Positions 16,493 to 24,220 of a stretch of 64,000 bases of DNA are shown piece after piece. The DNA is from JBCCGI01 sp039029355 (GTDB lineage Bacteria > Planctomycetota > UBA1135 > GCA-002686595), in assembly GCA_039029355.1 (NCBI GenBank), contig JBCCGI010000029.1, positions 1-64,000 of the forward strand, written 5' to 3'. The position numbers and the translations under genes were made by a program. The notes under the pieces were generated by a model. It saw only the letters and a program-made list of their open reading frames with translations, was not told the DNA's origin and made no database searches. Position 1 is the stretch's first letter. Each line of letters begins with the position of its first letter.

Positions 16493-17758
16493 CTAGCCGA
16501 CGTGTCGCTGGGCCACGAGCGGGCGCCGCTTCAGATCGAGCTCGATGAACTTGGAGAGGAAGCCAAGCAGCCAGCCCGAGGGACCTTCCTGCACCTGTCG
16601 CTCGACGAGTGCCGGGTCCTCGGCCTCGGTCAGGTGCACGATGCGCCAGCGATTCAGGGGCTGCTCTTCCGTGCCGGTGACCGCGTGCTCAACATGGAAC
16701 AGGGGTTGATGCGCGCCCCCTTCGAGGGGGACGCCGTCGGGCCCGATCAGCTCGGAACGTCCGAAGAAGAGCACGGAGCGGCCCGAGGGGTCGAGGTAGA
16801 CCTCTTCGAGGACCACACCTGCATCGGCGCCCGACTTCCAGGCCACCTGCTGGCTCGAGCGCACGAACCACGGCTTGCCGTCGGGGAGCGTCTTCCGCCC
16901 CCAGGACTCGCCCGCGAGGACGACTCCGGAGATGTACGTGCCGGGATCCCAGGCCTTCGCGACCTCGGCATCCCACAGCATCTGCCCGGTGAGCCGGAAG
17001 CCGTGCTCCAATCCGCTGGAGTGCTCCAACAGCTGATTCACGTCGACCGCGTCCGGCTCGATTCGCGTGTGCCCGGGCTGGTTCCAGGCCAGCTCGAATT
17101 CTGCCCGTGCGTCGCGGAAGGAAGCGTGGGTGTTCCTGCGCCGCGTCCTCGGCTGTTGCCCGGGGGCCTCCGGCTCACCCCGATCGCGCCCCTCCGCGTC
17201 CCGATGAGCTCGGGGGCCGATCGCGCTGCGGATGTAGTCGACGAGGGCCGTGGCTCCGCCGCGCACCTGCTTCTCGACCTCTTCGTCGAGGCAGCGTCCC
17301 TCCTCATCGAACGCTTGGTGGACCTGGGCCACGGACACGGAACCCGGCAGCACCAGCGCGCCGACGTGTGCGCAGATTCCGCGCAGCTGCTCCAGGGACT
17401 TGATCGCCCCGATCCGTCCCGCAGCCACGCCCAAGAGTCCGACGGGCTTGCCTGCCAGCTTGCTGGGGAAGCCGAGGTTGTCGATGGCGAGCTTCATCGG
17501 GCTGCTGACGCCCCCGTGGTACTCGGGCGAGGCCAGGAACACTCCGGTGGAGTCCTCGACGGTCTTCTGAAAGCGTTCGAGGGCCTCCGGGTTGCCCGGC
17601 GGAAGGCCGGGGAGCGACAGGTCCAGCTCCTCGAGGTAGATGGGCGTCACCTCGACGTCCGGATGGGTGGCGAGCTCGTCGAGCGCGAGGGCCAGAGCTC
17701 GAGAGGTGGCGTTCTCGGGGCGGACGCTGCCACAGATGGCGGTGATCTTGATGGTCAT
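16493..17758 (-). CDS. NADPH-dependent FMN reductase fused to an unknown domain
   Basis: Residues 1-180 are a flavodoxin-like NAD(P)H:FMN/quinone reductase: ICGSVRPENATSRAL binds the flavin phosphate, and ASPEYHGGVSSPMKLAIDNL is the conserved PEYxxxxPxxLKxxID motif. After a charged linker (about 190-215) comes a 200-residue C-terminal domain, including DVNQLLEHSSGLEHGFRLTG, GRSVLFFGRSELIG and WRIVHLTEAEDPALVE, that I do not recognise. Typical reductases of this family are about 180-200 residues, so this is more than twice the usual length. The reading frame is continuous. The gene is divergent from lysR and cotranscribed with the ABM gene. Confidence 0.82.
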   Translation of the reverse strand: MTIKITAICGSVRPENATSRALALALDELATHPDVEVTPIYLEELDLSLPGLPPGNPEALERFQKTVEDSTGVFLASPEYHGGVSSPMKLAIDNLGFPSKLAGKPVGLLGVAAGRIGAIKSLEQLRGICAHVGALVLPGSVSVAQVHQAFDEEGRCLDEEVEKQVRGGATALVDYIRSAIGPRAHRDAEGRDRGEPEAPGQQPRTRRRNTHASFRDARAEFELAWNQPGHTRIEPDAVDVNQLLEHSSGLEHGFRLTGQMLWDAEVAKAWDPGTYISGVVLAGESWGRKTLPDGKPWFVRSSQQVAWKSGADAGVVLEEVYLDPSGRSVLFFGRSELIGPDGVPLEGGAHQPLFHVEHAVTGTEEQPLNRWRIVHLTEAEDPALVERQVQEGPSGWLLGFLSKFIELDLKRRPLVAQRHVG

Positions 17759-17776
17759 GTCGAGTCTCCTGGTTTG

Positions 17777-17796
17777 GTTGCCGGTCCGTCAGCAAC
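17777..17796. promoter_or_regulatory. Candidate LysR-box dyad
   Basis: GTTGC and GCAAC are separated by 10 nt in the divergent gap between the FMN-reductase gene and lysR. The inner TTGC-N10-GCAA fits the T-N11-A style of LysR recognition sites. It lies 18 nt before the reductase start codon on the minus strand. Confidence 0.45.
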
Positions 17797-17823
17797 ATAG
17801 GCGCGACAAGGAAGCCGTGAAGT

Positions 17824-17850
17824 TGGAGAATCGGGACCCAGCGTTCTCCA
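17824..17850. promoter_or_regulatory. Second dyad in the lysR divergent gap
   Basis: TGGAGAA (17824-17830) and TTCTCCA (17844-17850) are a perfect seven-base inverted repeat with a 13-nt spacer that itself contains GGGACCC. It lies just upstream of the LysR start and may be the autoregulatory or activation site. Confidence 0.45.
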
Positions 17851-17872
17851 GATGGAACGACCGAGGAGCCCG

Positions 17873-18805
17873 ATGGAGTTCGACCTCAACGACTACTTCT
17901 ACTTCGCCCACGTCGTGGAAAAGGGCGGCTTCGCGGCGGCGGGACGAGCCCTCGCTCTGCCGAAGTCCCAGTTCAGCCGGCACGTGAAGCAGCTCGAGGA
18001 TCGACTCGGCGTGCGCCTCATCCAGCGGACCTCGCGCCAGTTCGTGGTCACCGACATCGGGCAGGCGTTCTACCGTCGTGCCCGCGCCGCGCTGGACGAG
18101 ATGGAGGCGGCGGAGGCGGAGATCCGGTGCCAGACGGACTCCCTATCGGGACGCGTTCGCCTCTCGTGTACGGTGGGGATGGCTCGCTACGCACTGCGCG
18201 ATGTCCTGACCGACTTCCTGCTTGAGAATCCAGGTGTCGAGGTGATCCAGAACGTCACCAACGAGCAGTTGAATCTCGTCGAAGCCGGTCTCGACATGGC
18301 CCTCCGCGGACATGTCGGGGCTCTTCCGGACTCGAGCCTGATTCAGCGCACGGTTGCACGGGCACCTTGGTTTCTGTTCGCCAGCCCGGCGTATCTCGAA
18401 CGCGCGGGTACCCCCTCGACTCCGGAGGACCTGGGAAGCCACGTGGGCCTGAAGGTCGGCTGGCGCCGGGAGCGCGGGGAGTGGGCCCTAAAGGGACCCG
18501 AGGGGGCGCGCTACACCGTGCACTTCCGTCCGAAGCTGTGCAGCGACGACATGTCGACCCTCAAGACGGCCAGCGCCGCGGGGCTGGGAATCGTGGCTCT
18601 CCCCGGCTACGTCTGCCGCAAGGAGCTGCTCGCGGGCGAGCTCGTCTGCGTGCTGCCGGACTGGCTCGCCGCAGATGCTCAGATCAGCCTCCTCAAGCCA
18701 GCGAGCCGGGGAGCTCTGCCGGTTGTGCGTGCGCTGACCGAACACCTGTGTACGGAGCTTCCGCGCATTACGCAGATGGAGGGTGCGGCTCGCCCAGAGC
18801 CGTGA
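17873..18805 (+). CDS. LysR-family transcriptional regulator
   Basis: The 310-residue protein has an N-terminal winged helix-turn-helix: FDLNDYFYFAHVVEKGGFAA, then SQFSRHVKQLEDRLGVRLI, FVVTDIGQAFY. A periplasmic-binding-like effector domain occupies about residues 90-295. The ATG at 17873 follows a GAGGAG ribosome-binding site, and starting there gives the normal LysR N-terminus. It diverges from the FMN reductase-ABM operon, the classic arrangement for a LysR regulator and its target, with two dyads in the 114-nt gap. By family this is close to the AaeR/PecT-like group that responds to aromatic or oxidative signals, so a quinone-type inducer is plausible. Confidence 0.92.
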   Translation: MEFDLNDYFYFAHVVEKGGFAAAGRALALPKSQFSRHVKQLEDRLGVRLIQRTSRQFVVTDIGQAFYRRARAALDEMEAAEAEIRCQTDSLSGRVRLSCTVGMARYALRDVLTDFLLENPGVEVIQNVTNEQLNLVEAGLDMALRGHVGALPDSSLIQRTVARAPWFLFASPAYLERAGTPSTPEDLGSHVGLKVGWRRERGEWALKGPEGARYTVHFRPKLCSDDMSTLKTASAAGLGIVALPGYVCRKELLAGELVCVLPDWLAADAQISLLKPASRGALPVVRALTEHLCTELPRITQMEGAARPEP

Positions 18806-19031
18806 AAGCTACCGTCGCCATTGGATCTCGCATGCCGCCTTCGGTGTCTGGACTCACCTGGACGGGGGGGAGACCCCTTGGTGCGTAGCGAGAGCTCGGG
18901 GGCCGGCTTCGTGGGCTCCCGGGTGCACGACCTCTGAGGAGGGAAGGTCCCAGGTCCGGTGAACCCACTGCTCGCACGGCGCGTTGCTGTGGTCCCATGA
19001 AGACTCGTCCCCATGCACATGGCGGGTTGAA

Positions 19032-19886
19032 GTGAGGATCGGAGCGAGCTTCCTGGTCCTTGCGGCCCTCCTCGCCCAAGCATGCGACTCGCGCAACGCC
19101 GCTCCGCTCGCATCCTCGAGCCAGGTTGGAGACCTCGAGCTTCAGCTCCTGGATCTCGCGGATCACCTGGGGGCATCCGGGCTGTTGCTCGCCGAGATCG
19201 ATGAGCGAACGGCAAGCCGCGAAGTCGTGCAGGCGGTGGGCGACTCCGGCGACGCGACCCTCAGGCCGATTCTGCGGCAGCTGATCGACAGGATCGAGAG
19301 TCCAGCCGACAACGACCGGTTCTCGTTCTGTTTCTTTCACGCGCTGTGGATGCTGGGCGAGCCGGACGAGTTCTTCGAGACGTTCTTCTCGACGCACTAC
19401 CGCACCCGTCCGGTGCTGGCGCGCTCCGCTCTGCATGTGGCGGGCTACGGGGGTGGCAGCGATGGCTTCTCCAGGGAGCTGTCGATGGCGGTCGGCAGCG
19501 CAGAGGTGCCGCTCTACATCCGGGTTGCGGCTCAGGAGTACGAGCGCGTGCGTTCCCTGGAGATGGAGCTCGCCGCGGTCGAGGCGGCTGGCGATCGCGT
19601 CGCGTTCCTGCTCCGACTCACTCCGTGGTCGGAGATGGAGCCCGCGGCGGCATGGAACCCCTACGGCAATCAGCTGCCGTACCGCGTCTGGGCGCGAGCT
19701 CGGCTCGCTGAGGTGTCCCGGTCGCACCCCAAGGAGACCGCGCGGGCGCTGTTGGACTGCGATCCCTTCGCGGGGGGCGAGCTCCACCCCGGCCCCGCCA
19801 AGCTGGACGAGGTGCGCGCGAAGATGCGGACGAATCTCACGCCGTTCCTGGCTCCGGCTTGCGTGGACGCGCTGGAAGAGGGTTAG
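19032..19886 (+). CDS. Hypothetical exported, possibly lipid-anchored, protein
   Basis: From the GTG at 19032 the 284-residue product starts VRIGASFLVLAALLAQAC, a signal segment with a weak lipobox (Cys at 18). A longer start at 18984 (Met) would add 16 residues but spoils the signal. The body is helical with HEAT-like stretches (ATLRPILRQLIDRI, LRLTPWSEMEP) and no catalytic motif. It is followed 115 nt later by dps. No family assigned. Confidence 0.6.
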   Translation: MRIGASFLVLAALLAQACDSRNAAPLASSSQVGDLELQLLDLADHLGASGLLLAEIDERTASREVVQAVGDSGDATLRPILRQLIDRIESPADNDRFSFCFFHALWMLGEPDEFFETFFSTHYRTRPVLARSALHVAGYGGGSDGFSRELSMAVGSAEVPLYIRVAAQEYERVRSLEMELAAVEAAGDRVAFLLRLTPWSEMEPAAAWNPYGNQLPYRVWARARLAEVSRSHPKETARALLDCDPFAGGELHPGPAKLDEVRAKMRTNLTPFLAPACVDALEEG

Positions 19887-19924
19887 GACGGGTCGCGTCG
19901 CCGAGCGAGCCGCGACCGGTCGAT

Positions 19925-19970
19925 CGCTTTCGCGTAGAGTGCGCGGCCTCGCCAGCGGATCTACGAAGCG
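19925..19970. promoter_or_regulatory. Imperfect inverted repeat upstream of dps
   Basis: CGCTT-TCG-CGTAGA (19925-19938) faces TCTACGAAGCG (19960-19970). Apart from a three-base insertion in the left arm all eleven positions pair. It lies about 30 nt before the dps start and could be an operator for a stress or iron regulator. Confidence 0.4.
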
Positions 19971-20001
19971 CAAGGACTACCGAAACAAGGAGCCCGGACC
20001 C

Positions 20002-20448
20002 ATGACCACCAACGAGCAGACCGTCGTACACAGCCTCGAGCGTCTCCTCGCGGACAGCTACACGCTCTACCTGAAGACCCACAGCTACCACTGGAACGTG
20101 ACCGGGCCGATGTTCACGACGCTGCACACGCTCTTCGAGACGCAGTACACCGAGCTCGCCCTGGCCGTGGACGAGATCGCCGAGCGCATCCGGGCGCTCG
20201 GGGCCCAGGCGCCCGGCAGCTACTCGCAGTTCATGGAGCGCGCCGAGGTGAAGGAGGACCGTGGCGTCCCGAAGGCGGAGGACATGATCCGCGCCCTGGT
20301 GAAGGATAGCGAGACCGTCGTGGCCGCCGCCCGGGCCGTCGTGGCGGCCTCGCAGGGGGCCGATGACGAGGCGTCGGGCGACCTCGGCGTCCGGAGGATC
20401 GACGTGCACCAGAAGGCCGCGTGGATGCTGCGGAGCCACCTCGAGTGA
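20002..20448 (+). CDS. dps: Dps-family ferritin-like DNA-protection protein
   Basis: Dps dodecamers oxidise and store iron and shield DNA during oxidative stress or starvation. The 148-residue protein carries the Dps ferroxidase signature THSYHWNVTGPMF (His30), His42 and LAVDEIAERIRALG (Asp57, Glu61), and the helical C-terminus QKAAWMLRSHLE. Length is typical. AAGGAG lies before the ATG at 20002. No basic DNA-binding tail is seen. It stands alone, with a dyad in its leader. Confidence 0.93.
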   Translation: MTTNEQTVVHSLERLLADSYTLYLKTHSYHWNVTGPMFTTLHTLFETQYTELALAVDEIAERIRALGAQAPGSYSQFMERAEVKEDRGVPKAEDMIRALVKDSETVVAAARAVVAASQGADDEASGDLGVRRIDVHQKAAWMLRSHLE

Positions 20449-20736
20449 GCGGTTGGCGCGTACATGGCGGGGCGACGCTGGCGTCCCTCGCCGGAGCGCG
20501 GTAAGGGGGGCAGTACGGCCGCTTCGACCGGGGGCGGCCCACGCGTGTGCCGGCGAGGGCGCCGCGGGATCACGACCGAAACGGCGAGATCTTTCGGCCG
20601 GGGCGGCGAGCACCGACACACAGCAGGTGTGCTCGGCGACCGCCGTGGTCGCGCGGCACCTCCCTCCACCTGAGATCCGCGACGGCGGGCGCGACAAGCG
20701 GCGCCGCCGCGCGATACGCATCTTCGGACACTCGCC

Positions 20737-22194
20737 ATGCGACTCTCCGCTACCACCTTCGCCGCGTGTCTCGCGGCGGCGTACTCCACCGGCGCGACCC
20801 TGCACGCACAGGTGCCCCCGAGCCCGGCGCCCGACCTCGTCGTCGTCTCCACCGGAGCACCCGACGGCTACGTTCAGGACACGCAGAACAACTACCTGTA
20901 CGGCTCCCCGGCGAGCCCCCAGCCCTATCCGCTCGTCTGGGCGCTCGAACACACCGGCACACCCGGCGGCAGCGGGCCCTACGGGCCGACCTACGGCTAC
21001 CACGTGCAGCTCACCGCGGGCACCTACGCGCCCTTCAAGTTCGACACCGGAAGCACGAGCGCACCGTCGGTCAACTGGATCGGCAGCAGCAACGCCTCGC
21101 CGGTCATCGTTCAGGGCGGCGCCGGAGTCGTCATCGAACGCAGCACCGGCCCGGGCAGCGATACGATCTTCGTGATCTCGGGTGGCGATCCGGGGCACCC
21201 CTTCAACTTCATCACCTGGCGCGACATTTTCATCGAAGCCAGCACGCGCGCCGGCGTGCTCATCGGGTGGGGCGGCGACCCCCCCGACGAGGTGGCGTAC
21301 ACCGGGTGGACCTTCGAGAACTGCGAGATCGACGGCGACTTCGACCACGCCGCGCAGTCGGGGCCCGATAGCAAGTGGGGCATGCTCACCTGGGCGCTGG
21401 CTGACTTCACCTGGTCGGGCGGCTCGGTGCACAACATCCACCGCGAGCACTGCTTCTACATGCACAACAACGCGGGCGACGTGCTCATCGAGGACGCGGA
21501 CCTCTACGAGGTCGGTCGCACGGCGCTGCAGGTGGTCGCGCGCAAGTGGGAAGGGACGCCCCAGAACCCCGTCCTGCCCCCGAACCCCGGCGACATCACG
21601 CTGCGTGACTGCGTCATCGCGGACACGGGGCTGTTCAATGCGGGCATCAACCCGGATTCCGGCCTGCCCTACTCGAGCAACTTCCACCACGGGCAGTCGG
21701 TGACGATCGTCGGCCGTCAGCTCGGTACTTCGACCGTCACGGGCAACCGGATCGAGTACGGCCTCGATACCTTCACGCCCGGTCTGCGGGCGGCCATCGT
21801 CGCGCGTCATGACTACCCGCCGAACACGCCCTACGGCAACGGCGCGTTCCATGCTTGGACGACGCCGAAGGAGGACTTCGAGCAGTCGACGCTGCTGATC
21901 CTCCACTCGAACCGCATCACGTACAACGCGACCGGGTGCGACTACAAGCCGGTCGTGGTCGGCGCGTTCCTGTTCGCGTGCGTGCAGAACAACTTCGTCA
22001 GTTCGGGCAGCAAGCCCGACGCGATCGAGGTCGGCCTGGTTCCCACGTCGGGCCAGCCTCCGTGGCACCCGGCGCCGATCTTCTACCAGATCGAGGGCAA
22101 CGTGTGCCTGCAGGGGTCGGGAGCGCCCGGGAACATCCTGTTCCTCGACGTTCCGATCCAGCAGCCCTACACCAATCAACTGCTCTGCCCGTAG
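20737..22194 (+). CDS. Secreted parallel beta-helix-like protein
   Basis: This 485-residue protein has a signal peptide (MRLSATTFAACLAAAYSTGA, cleavage near AQ). It then carries repeated short beta-strand patterns: VNWIGSSNASPVIVQGG, NFITWRDIFIEAS, GWTFENCEIDGD, DVLIEDADLYEVG, DITLRDCVIADTG. These are typical of right-handed parallel beta-helix folds such as carbohydrate lyases or surface adhesins. No catalytic triad is recognised. It ends with a Cys-containing motif (NVCLQG, QLLCP). It lies upstream of the VCBS-collagen gene, with 180 nt between, and is probably part of the secreted surface protein set. Confidence 0.7.
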   Translation: MRLSATTFAACLAAAYSTGATLHAQVPPSPAPDLVVVSTGAPDGYVQDTQNNYLYGSPASPQPYPLVWALEHTGTPGGSGPYGPTYGYHVQLTAGTYAPFKFDTGSTSAPSVNWIGSSNASPVIVQGGAGVVIERSTGPGSDTIFVISGGDPGHPFNFITWRDIFIEASTRAGVLIGWGGDPPDEVAYTGWTFENCEIDGDFDHAAQSGPDSKWGMLTWALADFTWSGGSVHNIHREHCFYMHNNAGDVLIEDADLYEVGRTALQVVARKWEGTPQNPVLPPNPGDITLRDCVIADTGLFNAGINPDSGLPYSSNFHHGQSVTIVGRQLGTSTVTGNRIEYGLDTFTPGLRAAIVARHDYPPNTPYGNGAFHAWTTPKEDFEQSTLLILHSNRITYNATGCDYKPVVVGAFLFACVQNNFVSSGSKPDAIEVGLVPTSGQPPWHPAPIFYQIEGNVCLQGSGAPGNILFLDVPIQQPYTNQLLCP

Positions 22195-22375
22195 GCCCGT
22201 TCTTTAGCCTGCTCGGCGCGTCCGTCCGGTCGGGGCGCGCCGCCGGGCTTCCCCGCCGGGCGTGGACGGGCGTCGAAAAATCGCAGGGACTGGTTTCGCG
22301 ACGGCGGGCGGCCGGCGCGTTCTCGAGTGGCGAGGGGAACGAGCCCCCGCCGCGTCCTCCCTCGGGAAAAGAACC

Positions 22376-24130
22376 ATGCGAACCACGACCTCAACCCTGC
22401 TTCTGACCTCTCTCCTCGCCCAGCCCGCCCTGCTCCAGGCCCAGGAGGCCCGACCCAGCGATTGGGTCGACTACGACGCGGACGGACTGGGCGACCTGCT
22501 CCAGCTCGGCTCCGGCAAGGCCGTCCGGCTCCTTCGGAACGACGGGAGCGGAGGGTTCTTCGACGTGACCCAGCGGGTCGGGCTCGGCGGCTTGCAGGGA
22601 GCGACGCTGGCTCGCTTCGCCGACTACGACGGCGATGGCGTCGAGGACGTGCTCTTCGTGCTCCAGAGCGAGCCGAGCCGCCTCTTCCGCGGCACGAAGG
22701 CCCGCGGCTTCGAGCCGGTGACGCAGGACAGCGGGCTGGTGCTGACCGCGCCCGCGACCGACGCGGAGTGGCTCGACTTCGACCGCGACGGCAAGCTCGA
22801 CCTGGAGCTCGTCGTGGCCGGCGAGACCGCGCTCTTCCGCAACGTCGGCGGCGGGATGTTCGAGTCGGTCTTCCTCGGCGTGCAGGCGACCACCGGTGTC
22901 GTCGCGTCGCCGAGCTCCTTCGCCGACAAGTTCGTCGGCCTGTGCGCCGCGACCATCGCGGACGCGCTCGTGCCGGGGGACTGCCTGGAGGCCTCCAGCG
23001 TCCCGACGCTCGGCATGCTGACGCCGATCAGCGCCGACTGGTTCGTGAGCGACGCGACCGGCTTCGTCGGCCTCGGGAATATCGACCCACAGGTGCGGCT
23101 CGACGTGGCGGGCACGATTCGCTCGCGCAGCGGCGGAATCGAGTTCCCCGACGGTTCGATCCAAACGACGGCCACGCTGGCGGGTCCCCCCGGTGCGCCG
23201 GGGCCCGAGGGCGCGCAGGGACTTGACGGTGAGCAGGGGCCGATGGGCCCGCAGGGGCCGGCCGGCCCGGTGGGGCCGATGGGACCGGCGGGGTCGATCG
23301 GGCCGGCCGGAGCGGATGGCGAAGACGGAGCGGTGGGGCCGGCCGGCCCGGCCGGATCCGACGCCCTCTGGCAGGTGAGCGGCAGCCACATGCACCACAC
23401 CGACAACATCGGCATCGGTACCTCCACTCCCTCCGAGCGCCTGCACATCCGCGACTCCAATAGCCCGGCCCTGAAGATCCAGGACTCGGGTTCGAGCTCG
23501 ATCGCCGCGCGGCTCGCCATGCGCCAGAGCAACGAGACCGGTGCGGACATGTTCTACGACGCCGTGGAAGACGTGCTGGTCTTCGAGGGGTACTCGTCGG
23601 GCGCCGCCCAGGGACGGGCGCTGGTGGTCGACCCGTTCGGAGGGACCAAGGTCCATACCGACGGGAGCATCCGGGCCGGCGCCTTCGTCCGCTCCGGGTC
23701 CGGTACGGGGACGGCCCAGGGGCCGGAGTACAACTATGCGGGCGCCAGCTTCCCTTACGTCGGGCTCGTCACGCGTCGCGCGATCTCGACGACGAGCACC
23801 GACGGGGACGTGGTTGCGGTCTCCGATGAGCTCAACCTCGTCCGGGATGGGAGCGACGGCGGGCTGCGGGTGGACTATCCGGCGGGCAGCGACGGGAGAG
23901 TGATCGCCGGCACGCTGGTCCATTCCGACGGGACGACGTCCGGGGTCTACCTCGCCCTCGGCGGTGGCGCCGGGTCCACCTCGGTCTGCGCCCACGCCGA
24001 CAACGTGGTTCACATCGACCTGACGCTCGGCAATCCCTTCCAAGGCAGGCACCTCACGGAGGTCGCCATGTTCCGTCTGGCGAGCGACTACATCTGGCTC
24101 GGAACGATCTCCTCGACGATCGATCAGTGA
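22376..24130 (+). CDS. Secreted FG-GAP/VCBS protein with collagen-like stalk (copy 1)
   Basis: From the ATG at 22376 this 584-residue protein has a signal peptide (LLLTSLLAQPALLQAQ). Three FG-GAP/VCBS-like calcium motifs follow: DYDADGLGDLLQL, DYDGDGVEDVLFV and DFDRDGKLDLELV. Next comes a short FVGLGNIDPQVRLDVAG head module, then 20 Gly-X-Y triplets (23183-23362), a second module DNIGIGTSTPSERLHI, and a 220-residue C-terminal region. The same order of modules recurs in the gene at 52908. The layout suggests an extracellular stalk-and-head surface protein or adhesin. The start chosen keeps the signal peptide at the N-terminus. Confidence 0.85.
   Translation: MRTTTSTLLLTSLLAQPALLQAQEARPSDWVDYDADGLGDLLQLGSGKAVRLLRNDGSGGFFDVTQRVGLGGLQGATLARFADYDGDGVEDVLFVLQSEPSRLFRGTKARGFEPVTQDSGLVLTAPATDAEWLDFDRDGKLDLELVVAGETALFRNVGGGMFESVFLGVQATTGVVASPSSFADKFVGLCAATIADALVPGDCLEASSVPTLGMLTPISADWFVSDATGFVGLGNIDPQVRLDVAGTIRSRSGGIEFPDGSIQTTATLAGPPGAPGPEGAQGLDGEQGPMGPQGPAGPVGPMGPAGSIGPAGADGEDGAVGPAGPAGSDALWQVSGSHMHHTDNIGIGTSTPSERLHIRDSNSPALKIQDSGSSSIAARLAMRQSNETGADMFYDAVEDVLVFEGYSSGAAQGRALVVDPFGGTKVHTDGSIRAGAFVRSGSGTGTAQGPEYNYAGASFPYVGLVTRRAISTTSTDGDVVAVSDELNLVRDGSDGGLRVDYPAGSDGRVIAGTLVHSDGTTSGVYLALGGGAGSTSVCAHADNVVHIDLTLGNPFQGRHLTEVAMFRLASDYIWLGTISSTIDQ
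23183..23362 (+). repeat. Collagen-like tract, 20 Gly-X-Y triplets
   Basis: Twenty consecutive Gly-X-Y triplets, mostly GPA, GPM, GPQ and GAP types with a few Asp/Glu positions, are encoded without interruption inside the protein starting at 22376. Such tracts form triple helices in bacterial surface proteins. Confidence 0.95.
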
Positions 24131-24220
24131 GCTTCGCGGCCGGCTCGGATCCACCGAGCGGCCGCCCGCGACCCAGGCCGTGATCGATCGCGAGAGCTCG
24201 CGGCCGATCACGGCGCCGCA

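Noticed and set aside
16493..17758. Frameshift or assembly error joining reductase to a second gene
   Set aside because: The frame is open throughout, codon use stays uniform and the linker reads as a normal charged hinge; kept as a genuine fusion.
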